From Neglectibacter timonensis (GTDB lineage: Bacteria > Bacillota > Clostridia > Oscillospirales > Acutalibacteraceae): a stretch of DNA of 64,000 bases. The stretch covers positions 129,385-193,384 of the forward strand of contig NZ_LT160637.1 in NCBI RefSeq assembly GCF_900048895.1, given 5' to 3'. A program made the translations under genes and the position numbers. The notes under the pieces are model-generated. The model was not told where the DNA came from, did no database searches, and worked only from the letters and a program-made list of their open reading frames with translations. Numbering within the stretch: position 1 is the first letter of the stretch; every line of letters begins with the position of its first letter. Of the stretch, positions 51,798 to 62,578 are shown one piece after another.

Positions 51798-53084
51798 TTG
51801 GCGCAAATCAAGCCGTTCCGTGCCCTGCGGTACCAACTGGAAAAAGCCGGAAGGATCGAGGAGCTGACCTGCCCGCCCTACGATATCATCAGCGAAACAC
51901 AGCGGCAGGCCTATTTGGAACGCAACCCTTACAATGTGATCCGCCTGGAGCTGCCCCGCGGGGACTCTCCCTATGAGGAAGCGGGAAAAACTTTGGAGGA
52001 ATGGCTTCAGGAAGGCATTCTGAAGCAGGATATGGAGGAGGGCCTGTACCTCTATGAACAGGAATTCCTTTCCCAGGCCGACCATGGGGATAAAAAGAGC
52101 CTAAAGGGCCTGATCTGCCGGGTGCGGGTGGAGGATTTCGCCGCAGGCGTGGTGCTGCCCCACGAAGAGACTCTCAGCAAGGCAAAAACCGACCGTTTCA
52201 ACCTGATGAAGGCCACGAACTGCAACTTCAGCCAAATCTATTCCCTCTATCAGGACGAAGGCCATATCACCCGGTCCAGAATCGAAAACCTGACAAAAAC
52301 CTGCGCCCCCAGGTATGAGTTTTCTGACGGCCTGGTGACCCACCGGCTCTGGGTGGTAAACGACCCTGTGGCCGTTTCTGCCCTCTGTGAAGACTTTGCG
52401 GGCCGCAAGCTTTATATTGCCGACGGGCACCACCGCTACGAAACCGCCATCAACTACCGGAACTGGTGCAGGGAAAACGACTTTTACAACCCTGGCAGCG
52501 AATATGTGATGATGATGCTGGCGGACATGGCGGATGAGGGCCTGGTGGTATTCCCCACCCACCGGCTGGTCCGGGACCTGCCCGGATTCCATGGTCCGGA
52601 GCTGCTGAAGGCCTGCGAGGCTGAATTTGACGTTCTTCCCTGCGGGGACCTTCCGGAGGCACAGAGCCGGCTTTCCCCCCTCTACGAAGAGGGAAGACAC
52701 GCTTTTGCCCTCTGCGGCGGCAGCGCCGGGAACCTGCGGGCGCTGCGAGCCCCCGCCGTTATGGACAGTGTGCTGCCGGAAAAGAGCCGGGCTTCCAGGC
52801 TGCTGGATGTCTCGGTCCTCCACAGCCTGATTCTGGAGCGCTGCCTGGGCATTGACAAGGAAAACATGGCGAACCAGAGAAATCTTACCTATACCCGTTC
52901 GGCAGCAGAAGCCGTTGCCTCCGTGGACAGCGGCGAGAGCAACTGCTGCTTCCTGCTGAACCCCACCCGCGTCAGTGAGATCGGCGCCGTGGCGGCAAAC
53001 GGGGAAAAGATGCCCCAGAAATCCACGTATTTTTATCCGAAGCTCATCACGGGCCTTGTCATGAACCTGCTGACGGAACAATAA
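51798..53084 (+). CDS. DUF1015 (SpoOE-like HPr/hydrolase-type) family protein
   Basis: 428 residues. TTG start chosen because it lies eight bases after AAAGAGG and gives the family N-terminus AQIKPFRALRY; the frame continues upstream, but across the promoter. DUF1015 marks are CPPYDIISETQRQAYLERNPYNVIRLELP, YLYEQEF, GVVLPHEETLSKAKTDR and KLYIADGHHRYETA. Members are soluble and widespread in anaerobes, often beside serine or amino-acid metabolism genes; biochemistry is unknown. Followed after 39 bases by a Nudix hydrolase, with which it probably shares a transcript. Confidence 0.93.
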   Translation: MAQIKPFRALRYQLEKAGRIEELTCPPYDIISETQRQAYLERNPYNVIRLELPRGDSPYEEAGKTLEEWLQEGILKQDMEEGLYLYEQEFLSQADHGDKKSLKGLICRVRVEDFAAGVVLPHEETLSKAKTDRFNLMKATNCNFSQIYSLYQDEGHITRSRIENLTKTCAPRYEFSDGLVTHRLWVVNDPVAVSALCEDFAGRKLYIADGHHRYETAINYRNWCRENDFYNPGSEYVMMMLADMADEGLVVFPTHRLVRDLPGFHGPELLKACEAEFDVLPCGDLPEAQSRLSPLYEEGRHAFALCGGSAGNLRALRAPAVMDSVLPEKSRASRLLDVSVLHSLILERCLGIDKENMANQRNLTYTRSAAEAVASVDSGESNCCFLLNPTRVSEIGAVAANGEKMPQKSTYFYPKLITGLVMNLLTEQ

Positions 53085-53123
53085 GCCGCAGGCCCTTCCA
53101 AAAAGAAAGGAAAAGGAAACTGG

Positions 53124-53681
53124 ATGGACACCATGAAATTATTTGAAAAGACAGTGAAAGAACAGGAGATTTACAGCGGACGCATCATCCGCGTCCATCT
53201 GGACGACGTGGTTCTGGAAAACGGAAGCGAGACAAAGCGGGAGGTGGTGGACCACCCCGGCGGGGTCAGCGTGGCCGTGCTTACGGAAAACAACGAGCTC
53301 ATCCTGGTGCGCCAATTCCGCTATCCCTACAAGCAGGTGCTTCTGGAGCTGCCCGCCGGGAAGCTGGAGCAGGGGGAAGACCCCTTTGAGGCGGTGAAGC
53401 GGGAGCAGAGGGAGGAGACCGGAACAGTGGGCGAGCACTATATTTCCCTGGGAAATGTCTACCCCACCCCCGGTTACTGCGGGGAGATCATCCGCCTGTG
53501 GGCATGCCGCGCCAGCGGCAGCACAGGCGAGCTTCAGCTGGACGAGGACGAGTTTCTGGCCACGGAGCGCCTTCCGCTTGACAAAGCTGTGGAAATGGTG
53601 TTAAATAACGAAATCCCGGACGCGAAAACACAGATCGGGATTCTGAAGACAGCCAGATTGGTGGAACAAGGAAAGCTCTGA
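53124..53681 (+). CDS. Nudix hydrolase, ADP-ribose pyrophosphatase type
   Basis: 185 residues. The Nudix box is complete: GKLEQGEDPFEAVKREQREE followed by TG, giving G-x5-E-x7-RE-x2-EE-x-G. Upstream VVDHPGGVSVAVLTENNELILVRQFRYP and the proline 15 residues after the box region (NVYPTPGYCGE) match the NudF/ADP-ribose pyrophosphatase group. It hydrolyses ADP-ribose to AMP and ribose 5-phosphate. AAAGGAAAAGGAAAC precedes the ATG. Second gene of the cluster. Confidence 0.94.
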   Translation: MDTMKLFEKTVKEQEIYSGRIIRVHLDDVVLENGSETKREVVDHPGGVSVAVLTENNELILVRQFRYPYKQVLLELPAGKLEQGEDPFEAVKREQREETGTVGEHYISLGNVYPTPGYCGEIIRLWACRASGSTGELQLDEDEFLATERLPLDKAVEMVLNNEIPDAKTQIGILKTARLVEQGKL

Positions 53682-53713
53682 TCCGGCCTTTGGGCCGGGG
53701 AAAGGAAAAGCCT

Positions 53714-54430
53714 ATGAACGCAACAAAACGAATTGCCGCCCTGCTGCTGTGCGGAGCGCTGCTTCTCAGCGCCTCCGCCTGTTCCCAGCAGGCTTTGAAA
53801 ACTGCCGGACCGGAAAGCAGCTCCAGCGCTTCTTCCGTCTCTTCCAGGGAGGAATCCTCCGCTGTTTCCTCCGAGAATTCTAAGCCGGAATCCTCTTCTC
53901 AGGCTTCCAGCGAAGCTCCCTCCTCTTCAGAGGCGGCTCCCAGCACGCCGCAAAAGCCCACCGTCACCGACGACGACAGCAGCGCCGGAACGGAATACCT
54001 TCCCTCCATTGAGACGGGCAGCGAGAATTTTCAGAAGGCCTTCGCGGGAAACGCCATTGACAGCCAGTTTGAGCTGGAATATTCCCGCTCCACCTCCGCC
54101 ACCCTGATGGTGCAGGCCTGCAACGACGCGGCGCAGAGATGGAAGAACATGATAGACGTGGCGTACCAGTCCGTGCTGGATCTCTCCGACGACGGCCAGC
54201 GGGAATCTGTGAAGGAAACCCAGGACCAGTGGGCCGCCGTTCTGGACCAGAAGCTTCAGGAAATCCGGGATGACGCGGGGGACGGCGCTGACGCCCCTCT
54301 GGAAATCGCCCGGGGCGCCATGCTGCTCTACCGGGAGCGGGCCGCCGAGCTTTGCAGCATCCAGTATGCGATCGACGGCACCCTGCCCAGCTTTGAAGTG
54401 GTTTCCGGCGACGAAGAGGTCAAGGGATAA
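53714..54430 (+). CDS. Ser-rich lipoprotein, possibly LprI/DUF1311-like
   Basis: 238 residues from MNATKRIAALLLCGALLLSA with lipobox SASAC. Residues 30 to 100 are a Ser/Glu/Pro-rich linker. The folded part (about 115 to 230) is helical, with WKNMIDVAYQSVLDLSDDGQ, TQDQWAAVLDQKLQEIRD and RERAAELCSIQYAIDGT; paired cysteines and a Trp before a Lys/Leu-rich helix recall the lysozyme-inhibitor LprI (DUF1311) fold, but this match is tentative. It sits 32 bases after the Nudix gene, and its stop overlaps the next start. Confidence 0.8.
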   Translation: MNATKRIAALLLCGALLLSASACSQQALKTAGPESSSSASSVSSREESSAVSSENSKPESSSQASSEAPSSSEAAPSTPQKPTVTDDDSSAGTEYLPSIETGSENFQKAFAGNAIDSQFELEYSRSTSATLMVQACNDAAQRWKNMIDVAYQSVLDLSDDGQRESVKETQDQWAAVLDQKLQEIRDDAGDGADAPLEIARGAMLLYRERAAELCSIQYAIDGTLPSFEVVSGDEEVKG

Positions 54431-55071
54431 TGGAGCCTGACATCGCCGGAAAAGATCTGTTTATGGTATGCCACTCCCCCCGGAAAGCGGCATACCGTTC
54501 CCTGCCGGAAGGTTATTTTTTCCGGCGCTGCCGCAGGGACGAGCTGGAACTCTGGAAGAAATTCCATTTCGACGATTTGGAAACAGCCCGCCGGATGCTG
54601 CCCTACATGGACGGCTATTTCCAGGAGGTTTATGGCGGGGAGGATGGCGGTTTTTTTGACCGCTGCCTGTTTGCCTGTACAGAAGAGGACCTGCCCGTGG
54701 GGACCTGCTTTCTCTGGAAAGCCTACGGAAAACTGGACACCCTGCATTGGCTCAAGGTGAGGCCTGAATATGAGGGAAAGGGGATTGGCCGGGCGCTGAT
54801 CGCCCGGGTGCTGCAGGAAAAAATGGATTGGGATACTCCCGTTTTCCTGCATACCCATCCCGGCTGCCTCCAGGCAGTCAAGCTCTATCTGGATTTTGGA
54901 TTCCAGTTTCTCAGCGACCCTCTGGTGGGAGACCGGAAAAACGCCTTGCCGGAAGCCATGCCATACTTCCGGGAACGGCTGCCCGCCCCGTCCTTTGAAA
55001 AAATTGCGGCGCAGGCCGCGCCGCAGGAATTTCTGGCCGCGGTAAACGCGGGGAAGAGAGCCGAATTCTAG
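54430..55071 (+). CDS. GNAT-family N-acetyltransferase
   Basis: 213 residues. The acetyl-CoA loop is WLKVRPEYEGKGIGRALIARV, and VFLHTHPGCLQAVKLYLDFGFQFLSDP gives the C-terminal alpha-beta mark of GNAT enzymes. The N-terminal 40 residues (CHSPRKAAYRSLPEGYFFRRC) form an extra region. The start overlaps the lipoprotein stop (TAATG). Acetyl acceptor unknown. Last gene before a terminator. Confidence 0.92.
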   Translation: MEPDIAGKDLFMVCHSPRKAAYRSLPEGYFFRRCRRDELELWKKFHFDDLETARRMLPYMDGYFQEVYGGEDGGFFDRCLFACTEEDLPVGTCFLWKAYGKLDTLHWLKVRPEYEGKGIGRALIARVLQEKMDWDTPVFLHTHPGCLQAVKLYLDFGFQFLSDPLVGDRKNALPEAMPYFRERLPAPSFEKIAAQAAPQEFLAAVNAGKRAEF

Positions 55072-55180
55072 ACAGCCGTCCGAACATACCGCGCCATCCT
55101 GTGCGGCCGGCTTTTCGGCGGTCCAATGCCTTTGATATGCTGAAATACGGCGGTATTCCACCGGTTTTTTCAGCCTTTAA

Positions 55181-55213
55181 AAAGGGGCGGAGCCATTTGG
55201 CTTCGCCCCTTTC
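55181..55213 (+). terminator. Terminator of the DUF1015-GNAT cluster
   Basis: AAAGGGGCGGAGCC, four bases, GGCTTCGCCCCTTT, followed by CCTTTTTT. Confidence 0.87.
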
Positions 55214-55289
55214 CTTTTTTCCCATGCTTTTCTTTTCTTTCCAAATCAGGTATAATAAAGAAAAATTTTATTTGGGAGGAAAAATTTTT

Positions 55290-56111
55290 ATGGCCTATTT
55301 ACAGCTCAATTTTGAAAGCCAGTGTCTGCAGGGGAATACCGCAATCTCCGTGATTCTGCCGGACAAGACCCGGGGCCTCACTCCCCGGGAATTTTACAGC
55401 CAGGAAAAAAAGTACAAGGTCCTCTGGCTGCTGCACGGCACCTTCGGCGACCATTCCGACTGGATTCGCAAAAGCAACATAGAGCTTTACGCCTGCGAAC
55501 GGGATCTCATTGTGGTGATGCCCAGCGCCTTGAATTCCAATTACGCCAACTGGCCGGAATTCTCCATCGGCTACAACATGTACGACTTTCTCACCGAAGA
55601 GCTGATGCCGCTGATTTCCGGCTGGTTCCCGGCCTCCGACAAGCGGGAAGACAATTTCATCGCCGGGTTATCCATGGGCGGCCGGGGCACCTGCGTTTAC
55701 GCTTTCAGCCACCCGGAAAAATTTGCGGCCGCAGCCGTGCTCTCCGCCTGCCCCAGGAATATCGAACTGCTCCCCGAAATGGAGCCGGGCATGTGGGAGC
55801 GCACCCAGGGCAGCATCAAAAACGCCGGAGGCCTTGAGGCTTACCTTGCCTCCTATGAAAACACCTGGCGCATCGCTGGGGAAAAGGCAAAAACAGGGGA
55901 ACTGCCCCGCCTGTACTTTGCCACAGGGAAAAACGACATGTTCTACGGGGCTTTCCTGGAATTCCAGAAATATGCGGAGAAAATCGGCCTGGACGCCGAA
56001 TTTGAAGCCATTGACGGCTACGCCCACGAATGGCGCTTCTGGGACCTGACCATCCAGCACGCCCTGGCCTTCTTCGGCCTGGACGACGCGGGGGCCGGGA
56101 ACCCGTTCTGA
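55290..56111 (+). CDS. Alpha/beta-hydrolase esterase (tributyrin esterase/esterase D type)
   Basis: 273 residues from MAYLQLNFESQCLQGNTAIS, after GGGAGG. KVLWLLHGTFGDHSDW gives the oxyanion loop, the nucleophile elbow is GLSMGGRGT, and the late His is in YAHEWRFWD. This is the esterase D/EstA pattern of small acyl-ester hydrolases acting in the cytoplasm. A TATAAT box lies at 55251 to 55256, with no clear -35. It is flanked by terminators, so it is its own unit. Confidence 0.93.
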   Translation: MAYLQLNFESQCLQGNTAISVILPDKTRGLTPREFYSQEKKYKVLWLLHGTFGDHSDWIRKSNIELYACERDLIVVMPSALNSNYANWPEFSIGYNMYDFLTEELMPLISGWFPASDKREDNFIAGLSMGGRGTCVYAFSHPEKFAAAAVLSACPRNIELLPEMEPGMWERTQGSIKNAGGLEAYLASYENTWRIAGEKAKTGELPRLYFATGKNDMFYGAFLEFQKYAEKIGLDAEFEAIDGYAHEWRFWDLTIQHALAFFGLDDAGAGNPF

Positions 56112-56123
56112 CCTTTCCTGCTG

Positions 56124-56190
56124 AAAAGGGCGCCGCAGCGACAGCAAGGGCATCTGCATTTCCTGCTCCTGCCCATGCTGTCTGCGGCGC
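56124..56190. terminator. Bidirectional terminator
   Basis: AAAAGGGCGCCGCAG and CTGCGGCGCCCTTTT outer stem, with GACAGCA/TGCTGTC and GGGCA/TGCCC-type inner pairing, then six T residues; separates the convergent esterase and helix-turn-helix genes. Confidence 0.9.
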
Positions 56191-56196
56191 CCTTTT

Positions 56197-56631
56197 TTAA
56201 TTTTCCACCTTGAGCCGCTCTTCCTCCACGCCGAAAACTGCGGCCATCTCCTTCCGCTCCTCCAGATTCGGCACTGCCTCGCCCGATTCATACTTGCGGT
56301 ACCGGTAAAGGCTTATCCCAAGTTTCTGCGCGGCTTCCTTCATGGAAAGCTGTTTTTCTTTTCTCAGGATGTACAGGCGGCTGCGGAACGAAAGGCTGTC
56401 AAACGGGAATTTCTTAAGGCTCTGGTATCGGGGTTCCAGCTTCCAGGCAGGCGTTTTTGGCAGGGGAGTAAACAGTTTCTCCGCTTCTCTCAGCTTCGAT
56501 TCAAAAAAATGGATGGCATATTCCAGCTGCATTTGAGAAATGTCATCCATCCGGTATTTCTGCAGGATCCATATCCCTTCATTGAGGGCTGAACGCATAA
56601 ACTCATTCTCTGCTCTGTAGTCTCGTCTCAT
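56197..56631 (-). CDS. XRE-type helix-turn-helix protein with N-terminal helical domain
   Basis: 144 residues from an ATG after GGGAAG. The C-terminal 60 residues are a classical XRE domain: LYILRKEKQLSMKEAAQKLG, then RYRKYESGEAVPNLEERKEM. The N-terminal 80 residues are helical and charged, with paired aromatic residues, and may act in dimerisation or ligand sensing; they match nothing I know. It diverges from a small ribbon-helix-helix gene 150 bases away, suggesting a regulatory pair, but this is only inferred. Confidence 0.85.
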   Translation of the reverse strand: MRRDYRAENEFMRSALNEGIWILQKYRMDDISQMQLEYAIHFFESKLREAEKLFTPLPKTPAWKLEPRYQSLKKFPFDSLSFRSRLYILRKEKQLSMKEAAQKLGISLYRYRKYESGEAVPNLEERKEMAAVFGVEEERLKVEN

Positions 56632-56782
56632 GCTTTTCACTTCCCTTTTTGAAAGTAATTTTATCTCACTTTATTGAAGACAGCTAGAACCATAAATGAT
56701 ACTATTGATGGGTATATCAGTAAAAGCAAATTCTTCTTCTTATAATAAAAGTATAAATATGGTTATTATTGGAAGATGATCT

Positions 56783-56977
56783 ATGTTTTTGGTGAATAAT
56801 GAATTCAAAAACACGAATGTATCCAGGACAATACGCTTTACTGATTCTTTATTTGACCGTTTAAACCAAGTCGCGGGCGAAAATAATATCTCTTTTAACT
56901 TGCTGGTACTGCAGTGCTGCAAATACGCCCTGGACCACATGGAAGAACCGGAAGAAGACAAGCCTTCTGCAAAATAA
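56783..56977 (+). CDS. Small ribbon-helix-helix DNA-binding protein
   Basis: 64 residues. VSRTIRFTDSLFDRLNQVAG gives the beta strand and first helix, and ISFNLLVLQCCKYALDHMEE the second helix of the Arc/MetJ fold. No clear binding site precedes the ATG; a TATAAT box is at 56741 to 56746. The final residues and stop lie inside the first arm of the terminator. Probably a dimeric repressor; no partner toxin gene follows. Confidence 0.75.
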   Translation: MFLVNNEFKNTNVSRTIRFTDSLFDRLNQVAGENNISFNLLVLQCCKYALDHMEEPEEDKPSAK

Positions 56978-57000
56978 ACCGCAGAAGGCTTGTTTTTTTA
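56958..57000 (+). terminator. Terminator of the ribbon-helix-helix gene
   Basis: ACAAGCCTTCTGC pairs with GCAGAAGGCTTGT over 10 bases and is followed by six or more T residues; its first arm is within the coding sequence. Confidence 0.9.
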
Positions 57001-57085
57001 TCGCGAAGCCTGAGGAAGCTTTCACAAGACCCGGCGAACCAATGGAAAAATAAGAAAACCTGCCCGGGCCTTTCTTCCTAAACAG

Positions 57086-57115
57086 AGCAGCCCTTCCGAT
57101 TTCGGAAGGGCTGCT
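57086..57115 (-). terminator. Stem-loop after gyrA, possible weak terminator
   Basis: AGCAGCCCTTCCGA and TCGGAAGGGCTGCT form a perfect 14-base stem with a very tight loop, five bases after the gyrA stop. The following minus-strand sequence is only moderately T-rich. Confidence 0.65.
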
Positions 57116-57120
57116 TTGCT

Positions 57121-59685
57121 TTATTCTTCGTCCGTTGTGGTATCTTCCTGGGCTTCCTGTTCCAGCTCTTCCGGGCTGGCGGCTCCCTCGTCCGCAGTGC
57201 CGTCGTCCTCAATTTCCACTGCGTCCACCTCATCTTCTTCATGGGGGGCACGGGCCAAAGTGACCACCTTATCTCCCTCCTGCAGCTTCATCACGCGCAC
57301 ACCCTTGCTGGGCCTGGCGCAAACGCGGATGGAGGAGGCCAGAATGCGGATGATGATGCCTTCCTCAGAGATGAGTATAATGTCATCCTCCAGATCCACC
57401 ACCTTGATGGCTGCCACATCGCCGTATTTTTCGGTGTGGTAGTTGGTAAGGCCCTTGCCGCCCCTGTGCTGCAGGCGGTAATTGTCCGGCGCGGAAAGCC
57501 TGCCGTAACCGGTTTCCGTCACGGTGAGCACCAGGCCGCCCTCACGCAGAACCGACATTCCCACAATACAGTCGTCTTCGGCCAGGCGCATAACCCGCAC
57601 GCCTCTGGCCGTACGGCTCAGCTCACGGATCTGGGTTTCCTCAAACCGGATGGCCATACCCTTCTTCGTGGCCACAAGCAGCTCGTCGCTGCCGTTTGTC
57701 TCCCGCACCCAGGAAAGCACGTCGCCCTCGTCCAGGTCGATGGCGATCAGGCCGCCCTTTCTGGCCGTATCATAAGCGGAAAGCTTTGTGCGTTTGATTA
57801 CACCGTTATTCGTCACCATCACCAGGTATTTATCCTCGTCAAACTGGGTTACCCGAATCATGGAGGTCACCTTCTCCTCCGGCTGAAGGGGGAGAAGATT
57901 CTTGATGTTCATTCCACGGCTGGTACGGGAACCCTCGGGAATCTCGTAGCACTTCAGCCGGTAGACACGGCCCAGACTGGAGAAAAACAGGATATAGTCG
58001 TGGCTTCCGGTGACAAAGAGTTCCGTGGCCACATCCTCATCCCGGCGGGTCATGCCGGTGACGCCCCGTCCGCCCCGTCTCTGCAGCCGGTAGGTGTCCA
58101 TTTTCTGGCGTTTCACATAACCGAAATTCGTCAGCGTGAGCACGCATTCCTCTACGGGAATCAAGTCCTCGATATCCACTTCACCGCTGATGGCCGCGAT
58201 CTCTGTGCGGCGTTCGTCGCCGAACTTCTTCTTCATGGCCTGGGCTTCGTCCTTCACAATGGCAAGGCGTCTGCCCTCGCTTGCAAGAATATCCAGGAAA
58301 TCGGCAATTTTCTCTTTCAGGCCTGCCAGCTCTTCCTCGATTTTTTCGCGCTCCAGGCCGGTGAGCTGCCCCAGGCGCATCTGTACAATGGCCTGGGCCT
58401 GCACGTCGTCCAAGCCGAAACGTTCCATCAGCGCTGTTTTGCCTTCCGGTATGGATTTGGCGGCCCGCAGAATGGCGATCACCTCGTCGATGAAGTCCAG
58501 GGCAATCATCAAGCCTTCCAGAATATGGGCCCGCTCCTGGGCCTTTTTCAGGTCGAACCTGGTGCGCCGGGTGATGACATCCATCTGGAACTTGACGTAT
58601 TCCTCCAGAATCTGCCGCAGGTTCAGCATCTTCGGCTCCCCGTCCACAATAGCCAGCATGATGACGCCGAAGGTGGTCTGCAGCTGGGTAAAGGAGAAGA
58701 GGTGGTTCAGCACGATCTGGGGAGAAGCGTCCCGTTTCACATCTATCACAATATGCATGCCGTTGCGGTCGGAATGGTCGTCGATATTGGAGATGCCCTC
58801 AATGCGCTTTTCCTTCACCAGGTCGGCGATATTCTCAATCAGCCTTGCCTTGTTCACCTGATAGGGCAATTCAGTGACAATGATCTTGGAACGGCCCGTC
58901 TTTTCATTTTCCTCAATTTCCGCCCGGGCGCGCACCGTAATCTTGCCGCGGCCCGTGGCATAGGCGGCCCGAATGCCGCTCCGGCCCATCACAATGCCCC
59001 CGGTAGGGAAGTCCGGACCCTTGATGTGCTCCATCAGCTCTTCCAGAGTTGCCTCCGGATTGTCGATGAGGCAGCACATGCCGTCGATCACCTCATTCAT
59101 GTTATGAGGCGGGATATTGGTGGCCATGCCCACGGCGATGCCGGTAGAACCGTTGACCAGCAGGTTGGGGAAATGGCTGGGCAGCACTGTGGGTTCTTTC
59201 AGACGGTCGTCGTAGTTGGGATTGAAATCTACCGTGTCCTTGTCGATATCCTGCAGCATCTCCACGGAGAGCTTGTTCATCTTGGCCTCGGTGTATCGAT
59301 AGGCCGCGGGAGGGTCTCCGTCTATGGAACCGAAGTTTCCGTGGCCGTCCACCAGCATGTAGCGCATGGAAAAATCCTGGGCAAGGCGGACCATGGCGTC
59401 GTAGACAGATGTGTCCCCATGAGGATGGTAACGCCCCAGCACGGAGCCCACCGTATCGGCGCACTTGCGGTAAGGTTTTTCCGGCCACAGGGTATTTTCA
59501 TACATGGTATAGAGGATACGCCTGTGCACAGGCTTCAGGCCGTCCCGTACATCCGGCAGGGCCCTCTGCACGATGACGGACATGGAGTAATCCAAAAAGG
59601 ATTTTCGCATCTCCTTCGTGACGTCCACATGTATGACGCGGCCTCCGGATTCCTCCGCCATATTTTCCGTATTTTCAAAATCCAT
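57121..59685 (-). CDS. gyrA: DNA gyrase subunit A
   Basis: 854 residues. The breakage-reunion domain has [13 protein letters not shown], the quinolone-pocket segment [14 protein letters not shown] (Thr92 and Asp96 at the positions of E. coli Ser83 and Asp87) and the active-site Tyr131 in YRYTEAKM. The C-terminal beta-pinwheel contains the GyrA box QRRGGRGV and six repeat units, ending in a Glu/Asp-rich tail. Thr at the Ser83 position is common in Clostridia and not itself a resistance change. It introduces negative supercoils with GyrB. The gene follows a small membrane-protein gene by 53 bases. Confidence 0.98.
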   Translation of the reverse strand: MDFENTENMAEESGGRVIHVDVTKEMRKSFLDYSMSVIVQRALPDVRDGLKPVHRRILYTMYENTLWPEKPYRKCADTVGSVLGRYHPHGDTSVYDAMVRLAQDFSMRYMLVDGHGNFGSIDGDPPAAYRYTEAKMNKLSVEMLQDIDKDTVDFNPNYDDRLKEPTVLPSHFPNLLVNGSTGIAVGMATNIPPHNMNEVIDGMCCLIDNPEATLEELMEHIKGPDFPTGGIVMGRSGIRAAYATGRGKITVRARAEIEENEKTGRSKIIVTELPYQVNKARLIENIADLVKEKRIEGISNIDDHSDRNGMHIVIDVKRDASPQIVLNHLFSFTQLQTTFGVIMLAIVDGEPKMLNLRQILEEYVKFQMDVITRRTRFDLKKAQERAHILEGLMIALDFIDEVIAILRAAKSIPEGKTALMERFGLDDVQAQAIVQMRLGQLTGLEREKIEEELAGLKEKIADFLDILASEGRRLAIVKDEAQAMKKKFGDERRTEIAAISGEVDIEDLIPVEECVLTLTNFGYVKRQKMDTYRLQRRGGRGVTGMTRRDEDVATELFVTGSHDYILFFSSLGRVYRLKCYEIPEGSRTSRGMNIKNLLPLQPEEKVTSMIRVTQFDEDKYLVMVTNNGVIKRTKLSAYDTARKGGLIAIDLDEGDVLSWVRETNGSDELLVATKKGMAIRFEETQIRELSRTARGVRVMRLAEDDCIVGMSVLREGGLVLTVTETGYGRLSAPDNYRLQHRGGKGLTNYHTEKYGDVAAIKVVDLEDDIILISEEGIIIRILASSIRVCARPSKGVRVMKLQEGDKVVTLARAPHEEDEVDAVEIEDDGTADEGAASPEELEQEAQEDTTTDEE

Positions 59686-59738
59686 GGATCATTCGCCTTT
59701 CCGGTTCCGTTCTTTCGAAAACCATTTCTTTTACTGAA

Positions 59739-60224
59739 TCAATTGTTCTGCAGCAGAAGGCTCAAGGCCCGTCCGCGCACATCCTTTGGAATTGCCCGTA
59801 CGGGAATGAGCAGAAGCCCTCCGTCCTCCGGCAGCACCGCCGTCAGCTGGGTCTTCTTTCCCACAGTTTTCACCTTCGCTCCCTGAAGGGAAATCTTTCT
59901 GCTGCCCTGTGCGGTATCGGCATAGAGTTCCTTTTCGTAAAGACGTACCTTCACCGTATTCTGGCCCTGTTTGGCCTGTTTCCGCATGTCTAGCCGCGGC
60001 ACCAGCGTTACCCCCAGCACCACGCCCAGAGTGATCAGCCCCATCACAAGGTTGAAAAATTCTTTGTTATAGAGAAAGGAGATCAGGAAAAACAGAAAGA
60101 GCGCGGCGAGCACAGAGGTTTCAATCACCGCCCGTTTTCCCGAGGTTTTATAGATTCCCGAATACTTCAGCCCTTCGAAGACCTCTTCTTCTGTCAGCGT
60201 ATAAGAAAATTCAATATGAGACAT
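59739..60224 (-). CDS. YcxB-like membrane protein between gyrB and gyrA
   Basis: 161 residues from MSHIEFSYTLTEEEVFEGLK. Two hydrophobic helices (about 35 to 75) are followed by a beta-rich domain (VKVRLYEKELYADTAQGSRKI, GGLLLIPVRAIPKD), the layout of YcxB-like proteins. Its function is unknown. It lies between gyrB and gyrA, which are directly adjacent in many other Bacillota, so it is a lineage-specific insertion or local rearrangement. A poor GGAAAC binding site suggests low expression. Confidence 0.75.
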   Translation of the reverse strand: MSHIEFSYTLTEEEVFEGLKYSGIYKTSGKRAVIETSVLAALFLFFLISFLYNKEFFNLVMGLITLGVVLGVTLVPRLDMRKQAKQGQNTVKVRLYEKELYADTAQGSRKISLQGAKVKTVGKKTQLTAVLPEDGGLLLIPVRAIPKDVRGRALSLLLQNN

Positions 60225-60291
60225 AATTGTTTCCAATTCCCGCCTTTTTCAGGAGTTTCCCCTCTTGTGTTTTCACCGACGTCAGAATGGC

Positions 60292-62310
<2,019 letters not shown>

Positions 62311-62333
62311 TTAACGAGGTTATATTATATATT

Positions 62334-62362
62334 AGTATAACAGATTTTGCTTCTTTTGTAAA
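62334..62362 (-). promoter_or_regulatory. Promoter of gyrB
   Basis: Minus strand: TTTACA, 17 bases, TATACT, about 95 bases before the ATG. A very A/T-rich run at 62319 to 62340 surrounds the -10, as often seen in supercoiling-sensitive gyrase promoters. Confidence 0.75.
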
Positions 62363-62458
62363 CCTAAAAAAGCGGGAAATCCTATGGCAAAAAACTCAGG
62401 TTTTCTGGGAGTTTCCAAGGATTTACCGTCGTTTTTCCAATCGTTTTTCCCACGATAA

Positions 62459-62500
62459 GAAAAAAACCAGGCTGAGCAAACAGTCTGGCTTTTTTTCTCG
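62459..62500 (-). terminator. Terminator of the zinc-ribbon gene
   Basis: Minus strand: AAAAAAAGCCAGACTG pairs, with single mismatches, with CAGCCTGGTTTTTTT around a short loop. The 62239 to 62578 gap holds this and the gyrB promoter; nothing else was recognised. Confidence 0.8.
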
Positions 62501-62578
62501 TATTTTTTATTGAAAAACAAGATGCTGCGTTCTCAATTTTCAAGTTTTAAACATCATGTTGATAACTTTGTTGAAAAC

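Noticed and set aside
56783-56977. Antitoxin of a toxin-antitoxin pair
   Set aside because: No toxin-like gene follows; the next feature is its own terminator and then gyrA.
59395-59420. Quinolone-resistance change in GyrA (Thr at the Ser83 position)
   Set aside because: Thr is the ordinary residue here in many Clostridia and the Asp87-equivalent is intact.
57241-59886. Very long plus-strand open frame opposite gyrA
   Set aside because: It is the antisense shadow of gyrA: no binding site, no family pattern and His/Gln/Gly-rich composition of the type produced by reversed codons.
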